This document shows positions 10,482 through 22,963 of a DNA stretch of 64,000 nucleotides, piece after piece (the first letter of the stretch is position 1; each line of letters begins with the position of its first letter). Both the position numbers and the translations under genes were made by a program. Source of the DNA: Sistotremastrum niveocremeum HHB9708 (taxonomy: Eukaryota > Basidiomycota > Agaricomycetes > Sistotremastrales > Sistotremastraceae); the NCBI GenBank assembly GCA_001630475.1, contig KV419409.1:186001-250000 (forward strand), read 5' to 3'. Under the pieces are notes generated by a model. That model made no database searches. It was not told where the DNA came from and saw only the letters and a list, made by a program, of their open reading frames with translations.

Positions 10482-13400
10482 ATGACTGACTCTGATGCAT
10501 CCTCTTTCGACATGACCGACCCTGATGCGTCTTCGGGGTCAAACCCAGGATTAATCAACGGACTCATGTCTCGATTCGACAAGTTGCTTGTCTTGATGGA
10601 ACATCAAAATACGCTGATGGAGAGTCAAGGGCGCACTCTCGAGAAACACAGCGAAGTTCTAGATGGCCAACACAACACAATGAAAAAACATAGCTCAATG
10701 TTGGAAGCGCTCGAGAAAGATGCCACCAAAGGTACGTCAGAATACCTCTTACATCTACACAGAGGATGAACGTCGAACAGATGATCGAGCGCATGACCTC
10801 AGACCACTGGAAGATGAACAGACCTGGGGTGCTCTCGATAAGGAATCATTAGCGAAGATTAAGGTGGTAGTCGAGGGATGGCGAGACCTCATGCAGATAT
10901 CCCTTGTTTTCGTAGGTGGTCACTCTAATCGAAGCTGATCGTCTACTGACTATGTATATATCAGATTGCCCTCTTCTTGACCGTAGTCACGGCATTTATC
11001 TCTCCCCTTATCCAAACCTTCACATCACCCCCGACGGATGCTTCGCCCTCATCTTCTTCGAAAAATCCCTCGCCGTCTGTCCCACTGCAGTTTGTGGCAC
11101 TGTTCTACTACCTTGCTTTGGTCTTCAGCGTAGGTTGATCTGTCGTATTACAGATCACGGGCTGACGCACATGCAGATATTCAATTCTGTCCTTTGCGTC
11201 CTGGGTATGCAATGGGCGGGGCGATTGATCGCCGTTCCCTTAGGCAAGACGAATCTCGAGCGAACTCTGGCTCGAGAGCGACGTAAAGCGATCGCAGATC
11301 GCTACATGCTTCCGCTCATGGGCGTCCTCTTTTGGACGCTCCTGCTTGCCATCGGATTTTTCGTACTCGGGTTACTGATCCAATTCTGGGAGTTGGCCTT
11401 CTCATTCCAAGGACCGGCGGCCATCCTTGCCTTTGGTGCTGTTGTTGCCACTGTTCTTTCCCTCATTATCCTTAGCATCATCGTCGTGACAACAATTCAT
11501 GCTGCTTTACACCAAAACTCTCCGTTTGAAAGTCCCCTGAGCAATGCCCTGTTTCCGCTGCTCGAATGGATGCGCCACTTCCGAGGGCGATCGGGGACCC
11601 AGCATCGAAGCGCGAGACAGCCGGATGTCAAGGATGCGGATCCCGATAAGGAAGAAGACTCGGATGGTCACATGGAGAGTGCCGGCGATGTGATGAGTGC
11701 CATCCAGTGGCGCGACGGCGATAGCACGGAGGTGCAAGCGCTCAAAACTTACGCGCGCCTGGTCATAAACACCAATGATACAGAAGTTTTGGAACGAGTG
11801 GTTCCATCGTTCGACTTTGGAAAGTGGCATCCCGTGGGGGCGACTCTCTTCGCTGCTTTCACTGCGGTACACGAACGGTTCCTCGCATCGGACACATCGT
11901 TCCGTCTCAAAGAGACAGTGCAAAAACAAGTCCTCAACCCCAACTGCCGAAGTGTGGTTAAGCGGCCTGAACAGCGCGAGCCTAATCATGGCGGAAATGC
12001 GTTGATGCGATGGTGGGCCACACAATGCGAGGCTGCGCTCAAGAGATCGCCCGACCGTACCCGCGAAATTTTACCTTATTGGGCTTTCTGCTTGTCCTTC
12101 GAGGAGGGTAATGAACATATTTGCCGCGATCATGTAGAGTCGTACGAAGACAGTATCCTGAAGATCCTCGACTCATACGGCCCAGGGTGTTCGAGGCAGG
12201 GAGACCGCCGCAGCATCTTTTATGTCACCGTCAGAGAGTGTGAGAGTTTCCTGACACACGAAAAATCAGGAATGCTCAGCGCCCTTGCAATGAATGCTAG
12301 AGGACCGTCACTCATTGTTTCACTGATTCGATCTCCGCATTTGTGCTGGTTCGAAGGCCTGGTCTCTTTCTTCGCAAGAGGACAGGCGGATCAGACTTTT
12401 CAGAAGGCGGTAGAGACGCTTTTGGTGGACGATTTGCTCCCGGACATTATATGGAAAGTCTGCCGCTTGTTGGCTCATCTCATCCCTGACCTCTCCCCCA
12501 ACTTCAATGTTTGGCTGGTTGATTTCTCACCCCTCCTCCTCCTCATTGACTCTCCGGCCCTCTTGTGGCAACATCTTGGGACATTACTCTACTACTTCAA
12601 CCACGGTGCCTTTGAATGCCTCCCCGATCCACTCTCAGCGCGATTGCTCTGGGAATTTTGCCGGGATGTGCATCTTGAAAATGATATAGCAGATGATAGA
12701 TTTCCTCAAGCCACTGCTTTTTATGTCAATTATGCGAGCTGTTTCACATGTGGGTCATTCGCCTATCATAATCATAGAGCTTCCCCTTAACATCGGACAG
12801 CCAATGCTCCCCAGGCACCCCTTCCTCGCCTATCTGATGAAGAATGCAATGAGCTATGCGACAATATCTCGTCATTAATGAAGCCTGTTTATCACTCTGG
12901 GAAGATTGTCGTCAAAGTTGGTTTGAAAGTGCCAATATTGAAATTGCGGCACCTCGACGAGGTGCAGAGAGAGGACGTCACTGCACGCGTTCTTTCCAAT
13001 ATGCAGAGCGGTGAATTCGTCGACTTGATACTCAGACACTCCGCTGGAGATTGGGATGACGTCAAGGATTTAGTACTTTCCATCCTGCAAGCTCGCGAAG
13101 GAGAAATCTTAAGTGACGTGAAGCTCTTCTGCTTCGAATGGCTCAAGCCGCATGCGAAATATCCAATCTATGGTATTGCGTGTCGCTGCCTGGGTCTTCT
13201 TAACCATATAACACCCCTCCTTGCGACCGATTTCACTCTCCCTGGAGACTTTACACTGGAGCTTGTGCTTGGAGGCCTCCTCGAACAAGATGGTAGCTGG
13301 AAAAATTGGCGGATGTACAGCGACACCATCATGCTTTGGCTCGATCGCGAATATGCTGTGGATCAGTGGCTGGGTTCTCTCGCCGACTTGGAGCTCATTG

Positions 13401-13864
13401 AACAATTCTTTCAGCGTTGTGTCACAGACACTCCACAGATGGAGGAATGGTCTCCAGATCAGCGTACCAGTGCCGAGACGCGCGAGCGTGCCCAGTTTTA
13501 CTTGGGTGAAGAAAGTAGTCTCTTTAATTGGAGTGAAGAAAGTGGTCTCGAGGATGAAGAAGGTATGCTCGTTTGATTAATCCATTAATCTTGTGATCAT
13601 GGAACACGAGCCCAATTAGCCGAACACGAATCCCGCATCTCATCGTCACAGTCCGAATCCGCGTCCCCACAGGCAGTGACACCCGTCCAGCTCGCACCGA
13701 AACGGTTATCGGGCTTCAGCCGTTTTGCTCAAACACTGTCGCGCGTTCACGACCGAATCACAGGAGCCTTTGGTAGAAGAGGTGGAAGAGGCTCCGCAAC
13801 GCTGGCTGATGGACAGGATATTGAACTCGACAGGAGGTCTCTCGGCGATCCGAGTATGGCATGA
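10482..13864 (+). CDS. DUF6535-type multi-pass membrane protein (gene A)
   Basis: Six exons: 10482-10731, 10781-10911, 10965-11129, 11177-12749, 12801-13562 and 13620-13864; all phases close, 1041 aa. An N-terminal heptad-rich coiled coil (QNTLMESQGRTLEKHSEVL) leads into the DUF6535 core: DEQTWGALDKESLAKI, then a first membrane segment (SLVFIALFLTVVTAF), a second (FVALFYYLALVFSIF), the NSVLCVLGMQWAGRL block, and two more helices (LMGVLFWTLLLAIGFFV; AAILAFGAVVATVLSL). About 700 residues of soluble, mostly helical sequence follow. The family is common in Agaricomycetes and has no known function. Gene C (31201-34230) is a close inverted paralogue and gene B a distant one. This copy alone has the sixth exon, a Ser/Arg-rich tail. 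A 31-nt reading of intron 1 is possible, but the 49-nt one matches both paralogues. Confidence 0.85.
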
Positions 13865-14344
13865 CACGCCTTGTGTTGACCAGCTTGCGTGTTGAGATAT
13901 CGATCGTCACAGTGCGGGTTGGTCGGGCACCTCCTCTCGCTAGTTCGGAATTATCGACGATAGACACAAAGACCATTTTGCGACGGGGCAGTGCAGGAGC
14001 GCATTTCGGGAAATGGGATTTAGCGGAACCCGACAGCACGACGGAACGAAAACCCACTATGAGCCAGACTACGACTTGGCTGCGGGACGTAACGTAGCGT
14101 CAGTTGTAGTCGTTTCATCCTACTACACCGCACTCGTCGTCACCCCGTAGGACATATAGGGACGTGAGAATGCGAATAATCCACAGAAGATGTTGTTGTA
14201 GTACTCATATATATACATTTGAAATGACCAATGCTCAGCAACAAAAATCTAAGAATACACATTCGTCCATCTAGTCCATCATGCGATATCATGCAAACCA
14301 AAGTAAACCTTGCCTCATACAATATACACTCCGAGCGTCCTTCC
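13865..14344. other. Convergent 3' spacer
   Basis: 480 bp between two converging genes; it should hold both 3' UTRs. No gene seen. Confidence 0.5.
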
Positions 14345-15651
14345 TTACGCTGGATTAACAGCCTCATACCACTGCACCACACTCCCAATCAGGAACGCCC
14401 ATCCACCCCAAAAAGTCGACAAAGTAGATTGATACATCGCCCACGACATCGTCGAGAATCCGAAGGCACCGCAGAGGGTAAATCCGATTCCGCCGAGGAA
14501 GTTCCAGACTGTAAAGTAGTTTTTATTTATACGGAGGTGTGAGGAGGGAAGGAGGGGACGTACAGCCGACGTGCCAGCCTAGGAGGTGGGGAGCTGGGAT
14601 GTACCATTTCTTTTGCGTCTCGATCATCAGAAGTATCCTACAATTTCCATCAGTATGTGTGTTCTCAAGCACAAGGGACAAAGGAAGTACATACCCGCTG
14701 ATAATAAACCCTGACCCTCCAACAACTTGCGGGGTCCAATAAAACGTATCGATAAGCGCAGTATTCATCTTTATCGCCTCCTGAATCGTAGGTAATCCCG
14801 TTACACTGCATCCCAATCAGCGTGCAATCTACAGAAGGGACGGGGGACATACCCGGATACCCAGAATACAGAGGCACCGCATAATTGAATCAGTGCAGCT
14901 AGGAAGCCGATTTCATGGAGGTATTTCCTGTCGGTGCTGAACCATATCCATTTATCTCCATTCCCATTCGATGAGTCGGCATCTTCTTTCGATATTCCTT
15001 GTTCGAGAGTCGTAAACGGTCTTTCTGTATCTGTATCTTGCGAATGACGCGCGTATCCCGCTCCTCGAACGCCCCGTATACTCCTTCCGAAATACGCTTC
15101 CACATTCCTACTCCCGCGTCAGCTTTTTGCGATTTGAATAAAGAAGGAGGGAGACGAACCGATTCCAAGCTTCCCACATCATCATGATACTTCCCACCTC
15201 GAACACAGTCGCACCAACCCACGCGGTCCACCCACCCCCATCCGCATCCGTCGTAAACCTCGCATTCACAAACGGAAGATACACGATGAAACCATTTATA
15301 ACCCAGATAATACTCCCCACGGTAAACGCCTGTTCGCCCCCATCAGTTCTCCGCGTAATATACACATTTAAAGGGGGGACTGACCATTGCGATCCACCAG
15401 CTTATATTCCAATACTCTATCACTGCCATTCGACGAATTTTAGACCATTGTGACGATGAGGCGCGCGGTTTATTGGATGTTGGGGAAGAGGTGTAATAGC
15501 GGTGTTTCCGGGTGTTTCGTGTGGATTGTCTTTTTTCTTTCAATCCAGGATGTGTAGCAGGTTCATGAGATGCATTTGGGTGCTCGAAATGCGCAACAGG
15601 GTGAGCAGGTGAGTGCGGGGCTGGATTTGGAGTCGAGGTTGTAGACGACAT
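14345..15651 (-). CDS. Polytopic integral membrane protein, function unknown
   Basis: Six exons: 15385-15651, 15160-15329, 14853-15107, 14695-14805, 14564-14637 and 14345-14508, introns 47-57 nt, phases close; 346 aa. A Ser/Pro/His-rich N-terminal arm of ~75 residues is followed by about six membrane helices: WWIAMAFTVGSIIWVINGF, AWVGATVFEVGSIMMMW, EIGFLAALIQLCGASVFW, PQVVGGSGFIISGILLM, FWNFLGGIGFTLCGAFGF and WAFLIGSVVQWYEAV. A hydrophilic loop near residues 150-200 (rich in Asp/Ser/Asn) separates helices 2 and 3. I recognise the look of a fungal integral membrane protein but not a named family. An in-frame ATG at 15681 would add ten residues. Confidence 0.75.
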
Positions 15652-16020
15652 GCTCTTAGCGTAAGACGAAGGTCTCGACAAGTCCGTCTGGGACGGTGAA
15701 GATCTTCAGAAAGTAACGAGGGAGAGAGTGGAAGTGAAAGGGTTTGAGGCTCGACATGATATTTGGTTCGAGTAGCAGACGATGATGCGGGTGGTGCAGC
15801 GATGACGTGCAGACAAATTTCGGAGTTTCAAGTTTATTTGGTTTCTTCCAACTCGCTCTGCGAGTTCCTTTGTTGAGCGTGTCGGAGTTTATCGATTCGA
15901 TTGTATAGATGCATAGCCTGAAAAATTCTGCCATAACTCTAGATCTCTATGCGATCCAGTTCATTCGATAAACTATACATGTACGTGTAAGACTTGGGTT
16001 ATACAGTACTCTTGCAAAAC
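15652..16020. other. Spacer between two minus-strand genes
   Basis: 369 bp; promoter side of the polytopic membrane protein gene and 3' side of the next gene. No gene seen. Confidence 0.45.
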
Positions 16021-16817
16021 TCAATTCACTAACTCTGACTCAGGTTGTAAAACAGTGTAGCTCCCTCGACTCGAAGTATCAACATCCACTGTACCTTCCC
16101 GGGCCCGTGCATCGACAAGATCAATCTCAGCAGGTCGGCTCCCAATAACGAATCCGCCTGCCCAATCTCTCCCCTCAGACTGCACACGATGGAAACAAAG
16201 CACAGTGCTCGACTTTGGCAGCTTCTCCAAATCAACAAGATTATCCCGCTCCAGCTCCCCGGTCATTCTCGTTCTCGCAAGTACAAACACCGGATTCAGT
16301 ACATTCGTCCTCCCAAACTCCTCCCTCCTCCAAATAATCCAAACGAATAAAACAAGGACGATCGTCCCTACTGATCCGATAGATATAGCGGAAATTATCA
16401 TATGTGGTTTAGCGTGCCATCCGATGTCGGTCCAGGAATATGTGAGTTCAAATGTACGTATGCATTGCTTCATGTTGTCGGTTGGAGGTGGGATTGCTAG
16501 TGGTGGAGAGGATTCGGGATTTAGTGAGCAGGCTGATTCGGAGATCATCTCTAGCAAGAACGTGCGTCGGAAAATCGAAGCCTAGCAGATCATCAATCAT
16601 AACTTGCAAGACTCATTCAGATACTCACCTCATATTGAATCACGCCGGCGAGCATATCTGAGAATCCATCGATAGCGGCTCTCTGTTTCTGAGAGTTTGT
16701 ATAGTTAGCTTGCGTATGCTCGATCAAAGGCATGATCGTCGTCTGATAAGTCTGTATAAACAAATTCCCATTCGAAGTCTGCGCATGGGTGAATGCATCG
16801 CTCAATGTTTGGATCGC
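16021..16817 (-). CDS. Single-pass membrane protein, 5' exons unresolved
   Basis: Two exons are well supported: 16629-16817 and 16021-16581, joined by a 47-nt intron; they give the last ~249 aa. The extracellular-looking part has ALSDAFTH-like helical sequence, NYT as a possible N-glycosylation site and ESACSLN. One membrane helix (IISAISIGSVGTIVLVLFVW) is followed by a basic IWRREE stop-transfer and a ~110-residue cytoplasmic tail ending at 16021. An upstream exon with NLTCN probably lies near 16882-16970, with still earlier exons before 17110, but I could not close the phases to an ATG. The neighbour at 17568-19499 has the same topology, so both may be cell-surface proteins. I do not recognise a family. 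Confidence 0.5.
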
Positions 16818-17567
16818 CTAAGTGCCAATATCCCACGCAGGCGATAAACTGGCAGTAGACGCAGCCTCAGCTTGACTCCACTCCCTCGAATATCTTGGCG
16901 CCAACATTGCATGTCAGATTTCCAAATATATCTGAATCAGTCATAGATTCCACAGAGTCAGGCTGGCGATCGGTCTGTGGAAGCGGAGGAAATTGTGAGA
17001 TGAGAGAAGCATTGGTGGATTCGAAGTTGAAGTCAATACCTGACTTCTCGATTCTACTTGTAACGTAGATATTTCAATCCCTGCAGACTATCCAAGATGA
17101 TGGATGATTCGGCGCTGTGAGAGAACTCGATTTGAGTTTATCTTAGATTTTCCTTCGATCAAAATCGGATATTGGACGAGAGACTGCAGCTGAACGTGCA
17201 ACTCTCGAGAGGAAGTGGCGCAGCAGCGCGCCGAATGCACAGCGAGGGAGAGATAAACTTCAGTCAAAGAGCATACAGTAGCGCGGCACGAACGTAGCTT
17301 CACAGGTCTAGGGGACATCATTGACAGTATAGGTACAGTATGCTTGTTTCCGTGGCATTTAGGTCTGAGTCTGCGCAGTGGCGAAGCCGAGAAAACGGAA
17401 GCAAATTGATCGCGGCAAACAAAGAGACCTCAGAGGAAGCGCCGGTACAGTACTACGAGTAGTGCAATCACTGGAGAATAAAAACTCTGATACACATATA
17501 TTGGGGAATTCGGAAAGTGTCGGTGAATAGGTATTATATTCCTCTCGGAAAAAGAAATACAGTCTGA

Positions 17568-19499
17568 TTAACCAGGAGGGGTTCTTCGTTCAGTGGCTTG
17601 CTGATAATCAGGCGGTAACGTCACCATCTCAACCGGACCCCAGTCCCTATAGCAAGCTTAGAACATAGAAATGAAAAAGGAGATTAGCTTACTGTTCGCG
17701 TATAGGGGCGCTCAATTGGGAATTCGACGGTAAAATAGATGAAGTAATTGATCGGCCAGTACTTGAACTCTGAGTAAATAAGAGTGTCGTCCACGAAGGC
17801 TGATTAGTGGATCCAAGAGGACTGTGAGGCTGCAAAGCCCTCCTGACGTTGTTGGCTGCAGGGGCAGACAGCAGACTTGATGTTGAGGGTCTGGGCGCTT
17901 GCATGGGCAGGCTAGAAAATGAAGTAGCCTCATTGATCGCGCCAGGAGTCGTGATTGCTCTTCCCATATCGGGTCTCCGCTTCCTGTCACGTCCAGCAGC
18001 AACGTCTGGTGTGGGCGTTGAATTGGATTGTAAGGGCCCAGGGAGGCATGAACCATTGACGACTACTGGATCGGGAGGAACAATGACAGGGTCTGGTGGA
18101 GAAACGTTAAAATAATAAGCCCGAGCCTCTTCCATGGCAAACCGAGATCGACGTTTCTTTCGTTTCGACCAAAATATGAGTCCGGCAATGATCCAGATAA
18201 GCAGGATGCCCACGCCCGACACCACACCCGCTATAATGGGTGTCTTGGCTTTGCTACCCTGATTGGAAGTCGCTGGAGGAGAAGCAAATGTCTCGGTGAC
18301 AACATAGTCTACATCCATCCACTGCAGAGAATGAGTCCGTCAAGCCAGCGAAGAGAGCGCGGATCGAGGTGCTCACATTGTTTGCCAACACGGAGGTGCC
18401 GGTATTTGTCATTGTTAGGTTATGCGCGCCCGCCTTCAAGCCGCCTTGGTACCACTACAAACAAAATGCTCAGTGATACTGTAGCAGCACTTCACTAGGG
18501 TCTAGATAACGCACGAGGAGTGTTTGGGGCCGAAATGTGGGGGCAGATCCATTCAAGTTAGAAATCGGACCGTCATCAATTTGTACTGAAAAGATTCCGT
18601 GATTATCACTCGTCGCGCCATACAGATAGACGGCGTTGCCTAGTCTGGACAGTTAGTATCATCGTGAAACGGCTCCCGTGCACATAGAAGACTGACCTTC
18701 AAATGAAATCACGGCTTGAACATTCTGTTCATTTGTTGCACTAGTAGGTTGTTCAGGTTTTTTGGGATGCGAGAGGTTATAGATGCCACATACTGCAATG
18801 TGGAGTTGAAATATTGTGGAGCTAGGTTATTGTTAGCCTGAGATGGCCAAGCATCCACCGAGGGAAGATAAGTGAAATTGCTTGTGGCATCGTCAAGTGT
18901 CGTAGTGACTCCTGCGCTCCTGCTCGCAATCAAGATCAAGTGCATTGGACGGGCAACAGTCCAATACTGTACTCACGAGGAATTACCATCGCCTGATGTG
19001 AATGTTATCCAATCAATGTCAACGAATTTATTCGGGTCGTTGCCGTTTGCAATGGTGAGGACATGGGTTCCTAATGGGAGGGCGGTATTGTTGTACAGAA
19101 GGGTCTGAAAAACGTTGTTATCGGAGAATCCTGAGCCTGTGAACTGGTCCGAGTCGTTCAGAGTAACAGTGTAGGATCCATGATTGCTACGTTTAGCCCC
19201 AAAGACCCAACATGCGGTGCCAAAGAATGTGATCTCTGCAGAAGCACCCTACAAGAAAGTCAGTGGCAGAAAATGGCACGATAGTTGTTCATCCAGCTCA
19301 CAGGAGTCTGTGTGGCGTGAAATGTGCCTCCGTTGTAGTTGGCCCACAGAGGGTCATCATGATTGGAGTCAACCCAACCTGCGGAGTATGCTATCAAAGT
19401 ACTGACGTCCTGCACTGTTATCATTGAACCTTATGATGAGAGACCATTCAGAAGCGTACAAGTGCATGTAGACTGACCAGTGACATTGTAGGTAGGCAT
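17568..19499 (-). CDS. Type I single-pass membrane protein with two galactose-binding-like lobes
   Basis: Nine exons: 19478-19499, 19302-19414, 18977-19248, 18794-18919, 18697-18740, 18515-18639, 18377-18454, 17693-18321 and 17568-17646; introns 46-63 nt, all phases close, 495 aa. It begins MPTYNVTVQDVSTLIAYS, an opening often met in basidiomycete surface proteins. Two beta-rich lobes follow; each has a NHG element (SNHGSYTVTLN and SDNHGIFSVQID) and a GxHxLT element (LGTHVLTIANG and AGAHNLTMTN). One membrane helix (IIAGVVSGVGILLIWIIAG) precedes KRKKRRSR and a long Pro/Ser-rich cytoplasmic tail ending near LPPDYQQATE. Several NxS/T sites sit in the outer part. No signal peptide is visible at this start. 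Role is unknown; the shape suggests a wall- or glycan-sensing protein (inference). Confidence 0.8.
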
Positions 19500-19878
19500 C
19501 GCGGATGATTTCAATGTGGGGAACGTACGCTGCGCCTGCGTAGCGTGTTCATGGGGGGATGGACATAACAGGGGACAGGATTGATGCTAGGAGGAGTTTG
19601 CAACGAGTATGATGACCCCCGCACAGCCTGTGCACCATCCATGTCCATTTCCTTGGGCGGCCGCAGCCCCGTCCTCCGCCGCGACGACGACATTCAGGGG
19701 CGAGGATGTCCACTCTCCTACCCAGAGATCACCTCAACTGAGGGCGCTATCAATCCGTCGTTGTTCGCTTATACTAACCACATCAACAAAGTACAAATAA
19801 AGCATATATCACAATCGCCATGAATATTCTATATATTGTACTGATCTGATCAACAATTCATCAATTCAACTACTGCAA

Positions 19879-19916
19879 CTACCTACCTACCTACCTACCT
19901 ACCTACCTACCTACTA
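19879..19916. repeat. (CTAC)n microsatellite
   Basis: About nine uninterrupted tetranucleotide copies (ACCT/CTAC register) read directly from the sequence. Confidence 0.9.
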
Positions 19917-19946
19917 TAAAAATAATCGTGACATCACATGTACATG

Positions 19947-19972
19947 CAACAACAACAACAACAACAACAACT
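19947..19972. repeat. (CAA)n microsatellite
   Basis: About eight trinucleotide copies, read directly. Confidence 0.9.
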
Positions 19973-20250
19973 ACAAAACGCACAAGCTACTAGTAATGGC
20001 TGACAAGTGTACAACTTACACCTTGTACGACACAACACACAACGAGCGAACGAAGAATAAATAGAATATAACGCCAATACCATCATTAACTAATATCATC
20101 CACCACCAATATACATCCCCTCCTTTCCACTAGCATCGATATCGATATCAACGACAACAACAATCAATCGTCCTTCCATCGTCCATAGCATCCATATACA
20201 TATGCACATCGAGGTTCCAAATCCAAATCCAGCGCCAGCACATAAACAAA

Positions 20251-22963
20251 TTATTGCTTCACCCGAACTCCTCGACGAGCGTACGTCTTCAGAGGTTTCA
20301 AAGGTCTCGCCACCTCTTTCATCGGTATCGCCCTCTCACGCTCATGTTGTGCGGAGCTCATGAGATCAATGAGCGGTACATCCGGTGAAATATCTCTTGG
20401 CCCTGCTGTGACTTGCACGGATGGACGTGAGCGAGAGGTACGGCTGGTGCGCATAGGCGAAGGCGAGGGTGTAAGAATCCTAGTCGCGTCTTTATCTTCT
20501 TCGGCCTCAGATTCAGACCCGGACTCGGAATCTGAAGATGAGTCGGAGGATCCATCTCCTGAGTCCATGTCGGTATCAGGTGTAAGAGGCGACGAACTAG
20601 GCGGTGTATCCCCTTCATCGCCTTCATCCCGATCATAAACAAGTAACGGAGGAGGAGGAATCATCGAAAACCGATCGTACTCATGCGCATGAGACTGATC
20701 TGAAGAACCGGGGAGGGTGAGAGGATAAGGCAAAGGAAGAGGGTGAGAAAGCGACGAAGGGAGTGGTTCCGGAAGTGATTTGAGAGAGAGAGGAGGGAGA
20801 GAAGGAGGGATGCTAGCTGTACTTCTCCTACTCGATTTAAGCACCGATACACCCGTTCTCCGCTTATACTGGTCCCCTCTCGAATCTTCCATATGCATGA
20901 TCTCCACCAACCCACGCGGAGGAGGCGAACGAGAAGGCGATAAAGAAGGCGAGAGAGAAGGAGCTGTCAAGCGGGTGTTGGAGGTGGGGAATGATACGGA
21001 TACAGCGGGACGGAAGGGAGGAGGATGTGGAGGGAGGGGAATCTCGACGCAGAATTCCAAACGAGGTTTTTTCTTGAGAGGAAGAGGTGAAGGACTAGGC
21101 GTAGGCAGCGCCGTCTTCTTCTTCGTATCGACCTTCAAACTTCTCTTCCTCTTCACACCCTTCCCTCCTGCCCCTTCCTCGACTTTAGCAGCAGCTGGCC
21201 TTTTCCGCTTCGCTTTTTTCTCCGATTCCTCGCGGATAGTCTCCAGTACTATATCCGAGAACTTCTGTACGTCACCTTGTATCCATACGTCGAACACACC
21301 TTCCCATTCTCTCGCAGGCGCTGGGAAATCGAAATTTATAAATATAGTTTTGGGAGGTGTCATCTCCTCCTCTTCCGTTTCGAGTGAGGAAGGGGATGGG
21401 GAGGATTTGAGAGAACGACGAGGGGAGGGAGAAGGTGAGGGAAGGTGGGATCGACGAGTTGGAGTTGGGGGTTGTTGGGAGAGACGGGCGGATCGTTTTG
21501 TGGGAGATGGAGGAGGGGGGATCGGCAAAGGATCAGAGGATCGGAGTGCTTTTGAGAAATCGCGTACGATCTTCTTCGTTCCGTGCACTTTCAGACTCGT
21601 CCCGACCACAATCAACAAATCGACCGCTTTTCTCTTTCCCTTCGCTTCTTTCTTCTCTCCTTCCTTCCCATCCTTCGCTTTCTTCGCCGCATTCGACCCC
21701 GACCCCGACTCCTTCGCACCCGCATTCGCACCCGAGTCCTTCGTACTCGCCCCAACGCCAACTCTCAAATCCCTCCTAACAATCTCCCCAATCCCCTCTC
21801 CATCCCTATGCATCTCCCCATAAAGAACAATACTAGGCCTCATCTTCCCCACCCCTCTCCTCCGCTTCCCCACAGCTTTCCTCGCATCATCCACATCTTC
21901 ACATGCTGAGCAATCTGGCAATACACCGCGTTGGAGGAGGGGGATATGGGGTTCTAGAGGGACGGAGGTGGAGCATAGGAAACAGCGGAGAGTCTGGAGG
22001 GTTCCGTGGAGGGGTATACAGCGGGGGAGGGGGAGGGGCGAGGACTTTGTCCGAGCTGAAGAGAGTGTCTGAGCCGAGGGTGTCTCGTCTGAGGATGTCT
22101 GAGTCGAAGACGTCTGAGCGGAGGATATAGGGTGAACGAGGGAAGCTGATATCTTCGATTTTGTTCCAGCTCTCCTCCCCCTCACCCCAAACTCCGGCAC
22201 ACCAAAGCTCAACCCAACCTTGCTCTCAAGCCCATCAATATTCTGCGTATAAGTCCTCAAAAGCGTTCCTCTCTCATCCAACGCCCTTAATAAAGAATGG
22301 AATGAGGTGGGTTGGGCGGCGAGTGAGAGGGTGGAGAGTTTGGCTATCATTTGACAGAATAGGGAGGCTTTGGATTCGCTCTGTCCGTGCGTTAGCATGG
22401 ACATTCGATTTTCATGGATATTGATATCGTATTGAGGGGGGACTTACAGAGAAGACGGAGGCATCAAACAAATCTTTTCCAGATATCGATCCGCTCGATC
22501 CACTCGTACTCGGCCCAGCACCACTGCCAGAAGAAGTGGCATCTTGTGAACTCGAACCCGAACCAGATCCAGATCCAGAACCGAGGGAAAGCGAATTATA
22601 CAATCCTTCTGACGATCTGAAATCTGGTATTCCTGCGCCTACTGATATACCAGCACCTATACACCAAACCACAATCAGCAATCCATCACCTCGCCCCAGC
22701 CAACGAAGAAATGAAGTGGCACGATTCGAAATTCGAAGAGAATTCAAGGAAGAAATAGGAATTGAAGGATGAATTGAAAGGGAGGGAGACTGACCTGAGA
22801 CGACAGCTATCCGCTTAGCACCTAACAAAGCCTTCACAACAACCTTCAAATCCTCATTCTCCCCAATCTCCCCTTCCTTGTTCTTCCCAACACTCTTGGA
22901 TTTCCGAACGAAGGAAGGACAAGCTGGCGATGAAGACGGATCGAGAGGAACAAGTAACGTCAT
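20251..22963 (-). CDS. NAD-dependent deacetylase (sirtuin), Hst3/Hst4-like
   Basis: Three exons: 22795-22963, 22448-22656 and 20251-22380; the first intron is 138 nt, long for this window. 835 aa. The catalytic core shows GAGISVGAGIPDFRSSEGLY (NAD loop, near residue 57), TYTQNIDGLE (near 170), PLHGTL with the catalytic His (near 250), the zinc pairs CFLC and CSAC, then RPSIVLYGE and LLIVVGTSLKVHG. A Ser/Thr-rich insert of ~65 residues separates the NID motif from the catalytic His. The last ~350 residues are a low-complexity Ser/Pro/Arg/Lys tail with basic clusters that could act in nuclear import. Hst3/Hst4 relatives remove acetyl from histone H3 K56 and keep silencing and genome stability; that substrate is inferred from family likeness only. 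Confidence 0.85.

Larger units (their letters stand above)
19500..20250. other. Repeat-rich spacer
   Basis: No gene seen. The sequence is A/C-rich and contains two microsatellites listed separately. Confidence 0.6.

Noticed and set aside
10732-10762. 31-nt version of intron 1 in DUF6535 gene A
   Set aside because: Phase also closes, but it is too short for this genome, and the 49-nt form matches genes B and C exactly.
16021-16817. Reading the partial membrane protein as a GH76 glycoside hydrolase
   Set aside because: A few residues look similar, but the Trp- and Asp-rich GH76 motifs are absent.
20780-21823. 347-codon open frame on the plus strand opposite the sirtuin gene
   Set aside because: It mirrors the Ser/Pro/Arg-rich low-complexity tail of the sirtuin; the composition of that tail keeps the opposite strand free of stops.
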